A DNA stretch of 64,000 bases, from positions 248,001 to 312,000 of the forward strand of contig JAHRFE010000004.1 in assembly GCA_019084245.1 (NCBI GenBank). The letters are read 5' to 3'. Numbering within the stretch: position 1 is the stretch's first letter; each line of letters opens with the position of its first letter. The notes beneath the pieces are model-generated. The model saw nothing but the letters and a program-made list of their open reading frames with translations. It had not been told where the DNA came from and did no database searches. This DNA comes from Hoeflea sp. (GTDB lineage Bacteria > Pseudomonadota > Alphaproteobacteria > Rhizobiales > Rhizobiaceae). The translations under genes were made by a program, and so were the position numbers. This document shows positions 34,266 through 42,782 of the stretch, piece after piece.

Positions 34266-37200
34266 TCTGCTGCCTCCACTTGGGCGGCCGGGCGATCCAG
34301 CCAGTCGACCTTTGTCATTTTGCGGACGATGACGAACTCATCGCGATTGGAGCCCACGGTTCCGTAGTAGTTGAAGCCGTAGGAGAGCTGGGCGTAGCCG
34401 CCGATCATGTGGGTCGGCTTGAGCGTGGTGCGGGTCACCGAATTGTGGATGCCGCCGCGTTTTCCCGTGATCTGCGATCCCGGCGTGTTCACGATCTTTT
34501 CCTGGGCGTGATACATGAACAGCGTGCCTTCCTTGATCCGCTGGCTCACCACCGCCCGCGCCGTCAAGACGCCGTTCGAGTTGTAGACCTCGACCCAGTC
34601 ATTATCGACGAGACCGGCCTTGCGGGCGTCGACCTCGGAGATCCACACCACCGGACCGCCGCGGTTGAGCGTCAGCATCATCAGATTGTCCGAATAGGTG
34701 GAATGGATGCCCCATTTCTGGTGCGGCGTGATGAAGTTGAGCACCACATGCGGCTCGCTGTCGCGTTCGGAGATGTTGATCTCCGGACCGACCGTCTTCA
34801 AATCCACCGGCGGACGCCAGGTGACGAAGAACTCGCCGAAGGCCTGCATCCACTTGTGGTCCTGATAGAGCTGCTGCCGGCCCGTTACGGTGCGCCAGGG
34901 GATCAGCTCGTGCACATTGGTGTAGCCAGCATTGTAGCAGACCTCCTCGCTCTCGATCCCCGACCAGGTCGGCGACGAGATGATCTTGCGCGGTTGCGCG
35001 GCGATGTCGCGGAAGCGGATCTTCTCGTCCTGCTTGGCTTCGGCCAGGTGCCGGTGATCGATGCCGGTGTGCTTGCCGAGCGCATCCCAGGCCTTGACCG
35101 CGACCTCGCCATTGGTTTCCGGCGCCAGCATCAGGATGACCTCGCAGGCGTCGATGGCGGTGTCGATCTTGGCCAGCCCCTTCGAGGCGCCCTCCTCCGT
35201 CACGACGCCGTTGAGCGCCTTCAAGTGATGGACTTCCAGCTTTGTGTCCCAGGTGATCCCCTTGCCGCCATTGCCGACCTTGTCCATCAGCGGCCCGAGC
35301 GAGGTGAAGCGCTTGTAGACATTGGGATAGTCACGTTCGACCGCGATATAGCCCGGAGCGGTCTTGCCCGGGATCAGGTCGCATTCGCCCAGTTTCCAGT
35401 CGAGCACTTCCGGCTGCGCCAGTTCCGACGGCGTGTCGTGATGCAGCGCCAGTTGCACCACATCGGTCTCGACGCCGAGGATTTCAGGCGAGATCTCGGA
35501 GAACTTCTTGGCGATCGCCTTGAAGATTTCCCAGTCCGTCTTGCTCTCGTAGGCCGGATCCACCGCCGCCTGCAGCGGATGGATGAACGGGTGCATGTCG
35601 GACGTGTTCATGTCGTCCTTCTCGTACCAGCTCGCCGTCGGCAGCACGATGTCGGAATAGACCGCCGTGGTCGACATGCGGAAGTCGATGGTCACCAGCA
35701 GGTCGAGTTTGCCTTCCGGCGCCTCCTCATGCCACTTGGCCTCGATCGGCTTCTGCCGGCCTTCCTGGCCCAGGTCCTTGCCCTGGATGCCGTGATCGGT
35801 GCCGAGCAGGTGCTTGAGGAAATACTCGTGCCCCTTGCCTGACGATCCGAGCAGGTTGGAGCGCCAGATGAACAGGTTGCGCGGCCAGTTTTCCGGCGCA
35901 TCCGGATCCTGGCAGCTCATTTCCAGTTCACCCGACTTCAGCCGCTCGGCGACATAGGCCGCCACCTCCTGGCCCGACGCCTTGGCGGCGCGGCCGACCT
36001 CGAGCGGATTGGTCTTGAGCTGCGGTGCCGACGGCAGCCAGCCCATGCGCTCGGCGCGGATGTTGTAATCGATCAGGCTCAGCGTCTTCCAGTCGCCCTC
36101 AGGCGCTGTCGGCGACAGGATCTCGGCCGCCGTCACGGTTTCATAGCGCCACTGGTTGGAGTGCGCATACCAGGCCGAGGTCGAGTTCATGTGGCGTGGC
36201 GGACGCGCCCAGTCGAGCGCGAAGGCCAGCGGCGCCCAGCCTGTCTGCGGGCGCAGTTTTTCCTGGCCGACATAATGCGCCCAGCCGCCGCCGGACTGGC
36301 CAACGCAACCGCACATCACCAGCATGTTGATGACGGCGCGGTAGTTCATGTCCATGTGGTACCAGTGGTTCATCGCCGCCCCGATGATGATCATCGACTT
36401 GCCATTGGTCTTCTCGGCATTGTCGGCGAATTCGCGCGCCACCTGGATGATCTTGTCGCGGCGCACGCCGGTGATCTTCTCGGCCCAGGCCGGGGTGAAC
36501 GGCACGTCATCATCGTAGGAGTTGGCGACATTGCCGCCGCCCAGGCCCCGGTCGAGGCTGTAATTGGCGCAGAACAGGTCGAACACCGTAGCGACCAGCG
36601 CGGTCTTGCCATTGGCGAGCTTGATCTTCCGCGCCGGAACATTGCGTGTCAGCACGTCGGGATGGCCGCAGACCTCAAAGCCGTTGGTGGCCGCACCCCC
36701 GAAATAGGGAAACTCGACGCCCACGACCGCGTCGTGATCGCTATCGAGGATCTGGCTCATGCGCAGCTTGACCGGTTCGCCCGAGGCTTTCTCCTCAAGG
36801 TTCCAGTTGCCGTTCTCGCCCCAGCGGAAACCGATCGAGCCGTTGGGCACCACGACATTGCCGGTGGCCTCGTCGATGCCGACGGTCTTCCAGTCAGGGT
36901 TATTGTCCTGGCCAAGGTTTTCAGCGAAGTCGGCTGCGCGCAATTGCCGGCCGGGAATGTAGGAGCCGCCGCGCTTGTCGAGCTGCACCAGCATCGGCAT
37001 GTCGGAATATTTGCGGCAGTAATCCTCGAAATACTCGGCCTGCCGGTCGAGATGGAATTCCCTGAGGATGACGTGGCCGAAGGCCATGCCGAGTGCGGCG
37101 TCGGTGCCCTGCTTGGCGTTGAGCCAGATGTCGGAAAATTTCGAGGCTTCCGAATAGTCCGGGCAGATAACGGCGGACTTGGTGCCGCGGTAGCGCGCCT

Positions 37201-38008
37201 CGGTGTAGAAATGGGCGTCGGGCGTGCGCGTCTGCGGCACGTTCGAGCCCCACAGGATGAGGAAGCCGGCATTGTACCAGTCGGCCGATTCCGGCACGTC
37301 GGTCTGCTCGCCCCAGGTCTGCGGCGAGGCCGGCGGAAGGTCGCAATACCAGTCGTAGAACGACATGCAGGTGCCGCCGATCAAGCTCAGATAGCGCGAA
37401 CCGGCCGCATAGGAGACCATCGACATGGCCGGGATCGGCGAGAAGCCGAACACCCGGTCGGGGCCGTATTTCTTCGCGGTATAGGCATTGGCGGCGGCGG
37501 TGATTTCGGTCGCCTCGTCCCAGGAGGCGCGCACGAAGCCGCCCTTGCCGCGCTTGGTGACATAGTCGGCGCGCATCGCCGGATCCGACTGGATCGTCGT
37601 CCATGCCTCGATCGCCGACTGGGTCTCGCGCAGCTTGCGCCAGATCTTCATCAGCCGGGCGCGCACCAGCGGCGTCTTCACCCGGTTGGCGGAATAGAGA
37701 TACCAGCTGTAGCTGGCGCCGCGGGCGCAGCCGCGCGGCTCGTGATTGGGCAGTTCCGGCCGCGTGCGCGGATAGTCTGTCTGCTGGGTTTCCCAGGTGA
37801 CGACGCCGGATTTGACATAGATCTTCCAGGAGCATGACCCGGTGCAGTTCACACCGTGGGTGGAGCGGACGATTTTGTCGTGCCGCCAGCGGTTGCGGTA
37901 GACGTCTTCCCAGTCGCGGCTTTCCATGGTGGTCTCGCCATGGCCGTTGGAGAAGGTATCGACGCGCTTGCTGGCGAAGAAGTTGAGGCGATCAAGAAGA
38001 TGGCTCAT
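34262..38008 (-). CDS. narG: Respiratory nitrate reductase alpha subunit NarG
   Basis: A 1248-residue molybdoenzyme, full length for the family, located on the cytoplasmic side of the membrane. It reduces nitrate to nitrite with a bis-MGD cofactor and the FS0 [4Fe-4S] cluster, whose ligands sit in HGVNCTGSCSW near residue 50 (His and Cys). The Mo-ligand Asp lies in the YCDLPPASPQTWGEQTD region near residue 220. No twin-arginine signal is present beyond the short N-terminus, as in other NarG. It starts a coupled block with narHJI, 78 bp after the second narK gene. Confidence 0.97.
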   Translation of the reverse strand: MSHLLDRLNFFASKRVDTFSNGHGETTMESRDWEDVYRNRWRHDKIVRSTHGVNCTGSCSWKIYVKSGVVTWETQQTDYPRTRPELPNHEPRGCARGASYSWYLYSANRVKTPLVRARLMKIWRKLRETQSAIEAWTTIQSDPAMRADYVTKRGKGGFVRASWDEATEITAAANAYTAKKYGPDRVFGFSPIPAMSMVSYAAGSRYLSLIGGTCMSFYDWYCDLPPASPQTWGEQTDVPESADWYNAGFLILWGSNVPQTRTPDAHFYTEARYRGTKSAVICPDYSEASKFSDIWLNAKQGTDAALGMAFGHVILREFHLDRQAEYFEDYCRKYSDMPMLVQLDKRGGSYIPGRQLRAADFAENLGQDNNPDWKTVGIDEATGNVVVPNGSIGFRWGENGNWNLEEKASGEPVKLRMSQILDSDHDAVVGVEFPYFGGAATNGFEVCGHPDVLTRNVPARKIKLANGKTALVATVFDLFCANYSLDRGLGGGNVANSYDDDVPFTPAWAEKITGVRRDKIIQVAREFADNAEKTNGKSMIIIGAAMNHWYHMDMNYRAVINMLVMCGCVGQSGGGWAHYVGQEKLRPQTGWAPLAFALDWARPPRHMNSTSAWYAHSNQWRYETVTAAEILSPTAPEGDWKTLSLIDYNIRAERMGWLPSAPQLKTNPLEVGRAAKASGQEVAAYVAERLKSGELEMSCQDPDAPENWPRNLFIWRSNLLGSSGKGHEYFLKHLLGTDHGIQGKDLGQEGRQKPIEAKWHEEAPEGKLDLLVTIDFRMSTTAVYSDIVLPTASWYEKDDMNTSDMHPFIHPLQAAVDPAYESKTDWEIFKAIAKKFSEISPEILGVETDVVQLALHHDTPSELAQPEVLDWKLGECDLIPGKTAPGYIAVERDYPNVYKRFTSLGPLMDKVGNGGKGITWDTKLEVHHLKALNGVVTEEGASKGLAKIDTAIDACEVILMLAPETNGEVAVKAWDALGKHTGIDHRHLAEAKQDEKIRFRDIAAQPRKIISSPTWSGIESEEVCYNAGYTNVHELIPWRTVTGRQQLYQDHKWMQAFGEFFVTWRPPVDLKTVGPEINISERDSEPHVVLNFITPHQKWGIHSTYSDNLMMLTLNRGGPVVWISEVDARKAGLVDNDWVEVYNSNGVLTARAVVSQRIKEGTLFMYHAQEKIVNTPGSQITGKRGGIHNSVTRTTLKPTHMIGGYAQLSYGFNYYGTVGSNRDEFVIVRKMTKVDWLDRPAAQVEAAE

Positions 38009-38040
38009 TGGTGAATCCTCGGCTTGTTTTTTAGAGAAGA

Positions 38041-38064
38041 GCGGGCCGGTTGCGTCCGGCCCGC
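38041..38064 (-). other. Intercistronic hairpin between narK and narG
   Basis: GCGGGCCGG-TTGCGT-CCGGCCCGC, a perfect 9-bp stem in the 78-bp gap. In the direction of the operon it is followed by TCTTCTCTAAAAAA, not a T-run, so it more likely stabilises or separates mRNA segments than terminates fully. Confidence 0.6.
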
Positions 38065-38086
38065 GCCGTGTGTCGGGTCGACCGTC

Positions 38087-39469
38087 TCAGCAGGCAGTGG
38101 CGGAGCCACGGCGGGTGTAGAAGAACCATGTCAGCACCACGCAGACCGCGTAGAAAGCCGCGAAAGTCCAAAGGGCCGCAGCCGGCCCGCCGGTCAGCGC
38201 GATCGAGGTGCCGTAGGACTTCGGGATGAAGAAGGCCCCGTAGGCCGCCATCGCCGAGGTGAAGGCGATGATGGCGCCGGCCTCGCGCTCGGCGGTCTTG
38301 AGCTGGGAAGCCTGGTCGAGCTTGGGCATCAGTCGCGGGATTTCCTTGCGCATGATCACCGGGATCATCTGGAAGGTGGACGCATTGCCGACGCCGGTGA
38401 GGAAGAACAGAGCCATGAAGCAGGCGAAGAAGCCCCAGAAATGGCCCTCGGAACCGCCGAGCGGCAGGAATTGCAGCACGCCGATGACCGCGACGATCAT
38501 CGCCAGGAAGGTCCACAGCGTCACCCTGCCGCCGCCGAACTTGTCAGAAATCCAGCCGGTCGCGACCCGCGACAGCGCGCCCACGAGCGGGCCCAGGAAG
38601 GCGTAGGACAGGGCGTTGACTTCCGGAAACTGGGTTTTCATCAAGAGCGGGAAGCCCGCCGAATAGCCGATGAAGCTGCCGAAGGTGCCGACATAGAGCA
38701 GCGACATGATCCAGTTGTGCTTGCGCTTGAGGATCGACAGCTGGTCGGAAAGATTGGCCTTGGCGTCGGCCAGGTCGTTCATGCCGAACCAGGCGGCGAT
38801 GGTGAAGAACACCAGGAACGGCACCCAGATGAAGCCGGCGTTCTGCAGCCAGAGTTCGCCGCCGCCGCTGATGGTCTGCGACTGCCCGCCCATCGCGCCG
38901 AACACGCCCATGGTGATGACGACAGGCACCACGAACTGAACGACCGAGACTCCGAGGTTACCCAGACCGGCATTGATCGCCAGCGCATTGCCCTTCTGCG
39001 CCTTGGGGAAGAAATAGTTGATGTTGGACATCGACGAGGCAAAGTTGCCGCCGCCGAAGCCGCACAGCAGCGCCAGGATGACGAAGGCCGAATAGGGGGT
39101 TTCCGGGTTCTGCACCGCAAAACCGATGCCCAGCGCCGGGATCAGCAGCGAGGCGGTGGAGATCGCCGTCCAGCGGCGGCCGCCGAAGATCGGCACGACG
39201 AAGCTGTAGAAGATGCGCAGCGTCGCCCCCGACAGACCCGGAAGGGCCGCGAGCCAGAACAACTGCCCGGTGGTGAAATCGAACCCGATGGCGGGCAGCC
39301 GCGCCACAACCACCGACCAGACCATCCAGACGGCGAAGGCCAGAAGCAGGCAGGGGACCGAGATCCAGAGATTGCGGCTGGCGATGGCGCGGCCCTTGCT
39401 CTCCCAGAATTGCTGGTCTTCGGGCCGCCAGTCGGTCAGCACAGGCCCCTTTGAAGTCATCGCGTTCAT
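38087..39469 (-). CDS. narK: NarK-family nitrate/nitrite transporter (short form)
   Basis: A 460-residue MFS transporter with twelve helices. The nitrate signature is seen in GFGGGNFASSMSNINYFFP, and the second in GVGNASTFQMIPVI. Start ATG 39469 has GGAG 9 bp before it; the frame is open further up but without support. Together with the longer NarK upstream it probably brings nitrate in and nitrite out. The shorter protein looks like a NarK1-type nitrate/proton importer, but function between the two cannot be separated by sequence alone. Confidence 0.9.
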   Translation of the reverse strand: MNAMTSKGPVLTDWRPEDQQFWESKGRAIASRNLWISVPCLLLAFAVWMVWSVVVARLPAIGFDFTTGQLFWLAALPGLSGATLRIFYSFVVPIFGGRRWTAISTASLLIPALGIGFAVQNPETPYSAFVILALLCGFGGGNFASSMSNINYFFPKAQKGNALAINAGLGNLGVSVVQFVVPVVITMGVFGAMGGQSQTISGGGELWLQNAGFIWVPFLVFFTIAAWFGMNDLADAKANLSDQLSILKRKHNWIMSLLYVGTFGSFIGYSAGFPLLMKTQFPEVNALSYAFLGPLVGALSRVATGWISDKFGGGRVTLWTFLAMIVAVIGVLQFLPLGGSEGHFWGFFACFMALFFLTGVGNASTFQMIPVIMRKEIPRLMPKLDQASQLKTAEREAGAIIAFTSAMAAYGAFFIPKSYGTSIALTGGPAAALWTFAAFYAVCVVLTWFFYTRRGSATAC

Positions 39470-39524
39470 TCCAGATTCTCCTTGTGTCGGACCGTGAAGC
39501 CTGCTTCCGGTCGATGATTTCGGG

Positions 39525-39549
39525 GCTCCGGCAAACAAGAAGCCGGAGC
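39525..39549 (-). other. Intercistronic hairpin between the two narK genes
   Basis: GCTCCGGC-AAACAAGAA-GCCGGAGC: perfect 8-bp arms within the 100-bp gap between the two transporter genes. No T-run follows in the operon direction. It may set the relative amount of the two transporters. Confidence 0.55.
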
Positions 39550-39569
39550 GATAATTCTGATCGGACCGG

Positions 39570-41219
39570 CTACCGGGCCGGCGCCTGGACACCCTTGGAA
39601 CCGAGCCGGTCAAGTGTGGAGCGCAGTTCATCGATGTCCTTGAACCGCGCCGTCAGCGTCAGGCCGGCGCCCCGCTCGGCCAGTTCGACCTTGCCGCTGC
39701 CGGAGAACAGACGGGCGACCTCGGCTTCGGTGTCCCGCTTGACCCTGGCTTCGGCGGCGATGGCGTGATCCACAGAAGACAGGACATATTCCTCGTCGAA
39801 GCCGCCCTCGGGCTCCTTGAGCCACATCCAGCACACTGCCCAGCTCAGGAAGGCGCCGGACGAAATGATGAAGAAGAAGGTCGAGGAGTCGACGAACATG
39901 AAGATGAAGAGGTAGACGACCGCGCCGACATTGCCGTAGGCGCCGGCCATGCCCGCGATCTGCCCGGTCACACGGCGCTTGATCGATGGGATGATGCCGA
40001 AGGTGGCGCCCTCGGCCCCCTGCACGAAGAAGGAGCAGCCGATGGTGATGGCGATGGCGATGATCAGAGGCCAGCTCGAGTTCATCAGGCCCATCAGCGC
40101 GAAGCCGACGCCGATGCCGAACATGTAGGCGAGCATGACGAAGCGCCGGTTGCCCATGCGGTCGGAGACGAGACCGCCCATCGGCCGGGCAAACAGGTTG
40201 ACGAAGGCGAAAGTCGAGGCGATCATGCCCGCCGCCACCGCTGTCAGCCCCCAGGTTTCCTGGAAGAACATCGGCAGCATCGACACAACGGCAAGTTCGG
40301 CGCCGAAGTTGGCGAAATAGGTCATGTTCAGCGCGGCGACCGAGGAGAACGGATAACGGTCGTCCTCGGGGATGCCTTTCTTCAGGATCGGCACATTGAC
40401 CTTGATCGCCAGCCAGACCTGATAGGCCACGATCACCGCAATTGCGCCGTAACAGATCGTAGCCGTCATGCCGTCGACATAGCCCATGAGCTGCAGGCGG
40501 TAGACCACGATCGACAGCACGCCGACCATCGGCACGGTGAAGATGCAGAGCAGCACCAGGTCGCGCCAGCTGGAAACCTCGAGCGCCGTGGCCTTGCGCG
40601 GCTTCTTGTGGCTGTCCTTGTGCGGGCCATCGGTGATGGCGAACCAGTAGAACACGCCGTAGAGCCCCATGACTGCGCCCGAAGTGGCGATAGCCCAGCG
40701 CCAGCCGTCAGGCCCGCCATAGATCAAGAGTGCGATCGTCGGGATGGTCATCGCCGCCGCGGCCGAGCCGAAATTGCCCCAGCCGGCGTAGAATCCTTCG
40801 GCAAAGCCGATGTCGCGCGGCTTGAACCACAGCGCCGTCATGTGGATGCCGACCACGAAGGAGGCGCCGACCGACGACAGCACGAGGCGCGAAACGAAGA
40901 GCTGTTCCCGCGTATCGCCGAAGGCAAAGACGAAGGTGGGAATGGCCATCGACACCATCAGCACCGAGAACACCCGACGCGGACCCCACTTGTCGAGCGC
41001 CATGCCCACAAGGATGCGCGCGGGAATGGTGAGCGCGACATTGGCGATGGCAAAGAGGCGCAGGTCGTCGCGGGTCAGCCAGTCGGCCGAGGCCAGCATC
41101 GACGAGGCCAGCGGCGCCATGTTGAACCAGACGTAGAAGCAGATGAAGAAGGCGATCCAGGTCAGGTGCAGCGCCTGGATTTCCTTGTTGCGAACCCGGA
41201 AGAGACTAGAGACTTGCAT
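39570..41219 (-). CDS. narK: NarK-family nitrate/nitrite transporter (long form)
   Basis: A 549-residue MFS transporter. It begins with a short basic N-terminus (MQVSSLFRVRNKEIQALHLTW) and has a signature-like GFAEGFYAGWGNFGSAAAAMTIP. The last about 90 residues after the twelfth helix form a hydrophilic tail (VDHAIAAEARVKRDTEAEVA) not found in the shorter paralogue. Start ATG 41219 is 15 bp after the uspA-like stop. It probably works as a nitrate/nitrite antiporter (NarK2 type), by analogy with paired narK genes of denitrifiers. Confidence 0.9.
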   Translation of the reverse strand: MQVSSLFRVRNKEIQALHLTWIAFFICFYVWFNMAPLASSMLASADWLTRDDLRLFAIANVALTIPARILVGMALDKWGPRRVFSVLMVSMAIPTFVFAFGDTREQLFVSRLVLSSVGASFVVGIHMTALWFKPRDIGFAEGFYAGWGNFGSAAAAMTIPTIALLIYGGPDGWRWAIATSGAVMGLYGVFYWFAITDGPHKDSHKKPRKATALEVSSWRDLVLLCIFTVPMVGVLSIVVYRLQLMGYVDGMTATICYGAIAVIVAYQVWLAIKVNVPILKKGIPEDDRYPFSSVAALNMTYFANFGAELAVVSMLPMFFQETWGLTAVAAGMIASTFAFVNLFARPMGGLVSDRMGNRRFVMLAYMFGIGVGFALMGLMNSSWPLIIAIAITIGCSFFVQGAEGATFGIIPSIKRRVTGQIAGMAGAYGNVGAVVYLFIFMFVDSSTFFFIISSGAFLSWAVCWMWLKEPEGGFDEEYVLSSVDHAIAAEARVKRDTEAEVARLFSGSGKVELAERGAGLTLTARFKDIDELRSTLDRLGSKGVQAPAR

Positions 41220-41234
41220 GGTTGCGTCCTTGAA

Positions 41235-41723
41235 TCACTTGTCAGCCTGGGGCTGCGCATGGGTGGGAATGATCAAAAGCGGACATTTCACCCGCCGCGC
41301 CAGGAAGGCCGATACCGAGCCGAAGGTCATGTGGTCGAACTCCTCGACCAGCGCATCGAGCCGCTTGGTGAAAAAGCCCAGCGGACCGGTGTCGGGCTGG
41401 TGGCTGTGGCGGGCCATGACCAGAAGGTCCGGTTTCTTCTCCTCGGTTGCGCGCAGGATCATCTTGCGCGCGTCGCCATCGGCGAGCATGACCTTCGCTG
41501 AAAATCCGTGGGCGTTGAGCTCGGCCGCCGCAGCTTCCGTCCCGGCCTTCTGCGACGCGAACTGCTCGTTGAACATGTCATCCGCCCCGGCCGTGGCGCT
41601 GGCGACATCTTCGATCACCGAGATCAGCGTGACGGTGGGCTTGAGAGCGCCGAACATCTCAATCACCGCGTCGAGCGCGATCCGGGAATTCCGTGAATGA
41701 TCATAGGCAAGCATGAGATGCAT
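41235..41723 (-). CDS. Universal stress protein (UspA family)
   Basis: A 162-residue cytoplasmic protein. The start MHLMLAYDHSRNSRIALDAV and the end GSVSAFLARRVKCPLLIIPT follow the UspA fold. The ATP-loop Gly motif is altered: GPLGFFTKRLDALVEEFDH instead of G-x2-G-x9-G(S/T). ATG 41723 with a GGGGAA upstream is the family start; the frame stays open upstream across the FNR box, so the longer start is rejected. It is the first gene of the nar transcription unit, which points to anaerobic use. Confidence 0.87.
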   Translation of the reverse strand: MHLMLAYDHSRNSRIALDAVIEMFGALKPTVTLISVIEDVASATAGADDMFNEQFASQKAGTEAAAAELNAHGFSAKVMLADGDARKMILRATEEKKPDLLVMARHSHQPDTGPLGFFTKRLDALVEEFDHMTFGSVSAFLARRVKCPLLIIPTHAQPQADK

Positions 41724-41799
41724 GGTTGTTTCCCCGTCGAACGGCCTGCGCTTGCAGGCCTGTTGGAGGGAGAAAATCCATGCCGGACGCGCTGTCTCG

Positions 41800-41813
41800 T
41801 TGATGCAGATCAA
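41800..41813. promoter_or_regulatory. Perfect FNR/Dnr/NarR-type box
   Basis: TTGAT-GCAG-ATCAA, matching the consensus at all ten half-site bases. It lies in the 252-bp divergent region, about 77 bp before the uspA-nar operon start and 163 bp before the CRP/FNR-family regulator gene. It is likely the activator site of the nitrate reductase operon. Confidence 0.85.
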
Positions 41814-41853
41814 ACCTTCCGGCTTCGCACTGCACAAACGAACCGGATTTGGC

Positions 41854-41868
41854 TTTGATCGGATCAAA
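41854..41868. promoter_or_regulatory. Variant palindrome TTTGATC-G-GATCAAA
   Basis: A 15-bp perfect palindrome with the same TTGAT/ATCAA half-sites as the box 54 bp away, but a 3-bp instead of 4-bp spacer. It is on the regulator's side of the divergent region. It could be an alternative site for a related CRP-family protein or have no function. Confidence 0.4.
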
Positions 41869-41975
41869 CGGACAAAAGCATCAATCCACCGGGTGACAAT
41901 TATCAATTCATGTGCGAGCAATTGAAAGGATCTGTATTGAGATCCGGCAAGTCGGGATCGAGGGGAGAACACGAC

Positions 41976-42710
41976 ATGCGGGAAGAAGACAAACCCGAGA
42001 TTCGCAAATTGCTTCTGTTCCGGGACATGAGCACGGAGAATTTCGATAGGCTCATGCAGGCAGCCTATGCGCAGACCTTTCCGGCGCAGCTCGAATTGAT
42101 CCGCCAGGGCGAGCCGGCGGATTTCCTGCACATCATGATGGAAGGCACGGTGGAGCTTTTTTCCGGATGGCGCGACCGCGAAACCACCATGGCGGTGGTG
42201 AGGCCCGTATCAACCTTCATTCTTGCCGCCTGCATCAAGGACGCCCCCTATCTGATGTCGGCGCGCACGGTGGAGAAGTCGCGCATCATCATGATCCCGG
42301 CCAAGGATCTCAGAGCGACTTTCAGGCTCGATCCCGAGTTCGCCGTCTCGACCATCACCGAACTGGCGAGTTGCTACCGCTCCGTGGTGCGCCACGCCAA
42401 GAGCCTGAAACTTCGCAATTCGAGGGAGAGGGTTGCAGCCTATATCTATCGTCAGTCGAGCCTGGCCGGAAACGCCGCGAGCTTCGTCCTGCCCGTGGAG
42501 AAACGGCTGCTGGCTTCGCTGCTCGGCATGACGCCCGAGAATTTTTCGCGCGCCATCAAGTCGCTCCAGTCCGATGGCGTCGCCATGGACGGCATGCGCA
42601 TCATCATCACCAACATGAAATCGCTTGAAGCGGTCGCAGGCCCCGACACCCTTATCGATGGGTCCGACCCCCTCTCAGGTTTCCCCGCGGCTACAGCGCC
42701 GTCCATTTAA
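41976..42710 (+). CDS. CRP/FNR-family regulator, NarR/Dnr-like
   Basis: A 244-residue regulator with an N-terminal cyclic-nucleotide-binding-like barrel (FPAQLELIRQGEPADFLHIM, EGTVELFSG) and C-terminal winged helix (VEKRLLASLLGMTPENFSRAIKSLQSDG, recognition Glu-x2-SR as in FNR). It lacks the N-terminal Cys cluster of FNR, so it should not sense oxygen through Fe-S. NarR (nitrate/nitrite) or Dnr/NnrR (NO via haem) are the closest functional types. Divergent from the nar operon with a perfect box between, it is the likely activator. RBS AGGGGAGAA precedes ATG 41976. Confidence 0.87.
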   Translation: MREEDKPEIRKLLLFRDMSTENFDRLMQAAYAQTFPAQLELIRQGEPADFLHIMMEGTVELFSGWRDRETTMAVVRPVSTFILAACIKDAPYLMSARTVEKSRIIMIPAKDLRATFRLDPEFAVSTITELASCYRSVVRHAKSLKLRNSRERVAAYIYRQSSLAGNAASFVLPVEKRLLASLLGMTPENFSRAIKSLQSDGVAMDGMRIIITNMKSLEAVAGPDTLIDGSDPLSGFPAATAPSI

Positions 42711-42782
42711 TCAAACGCACAAAGGCCATTGCAGCACTAAAAACTGCTGCAGAAGCCCCTATCAGGGAACGTCCTTTGAAAA

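Noticed and set aside
32883-34367. Rightward open frame across narH.
   Set aside because: GC-driven shadow antisense to narH, whose Cys clusters fix the true strand; similar long shadows at 34250-35842 and 36161-37837 oppose narG.
41235-42131. Extended start for the UspA-like protein (298 codons).
   Set aside because: The family begins at MHLMLAYD (41723) with a ribosome site; the extension would translate the FNR box and promoter region.
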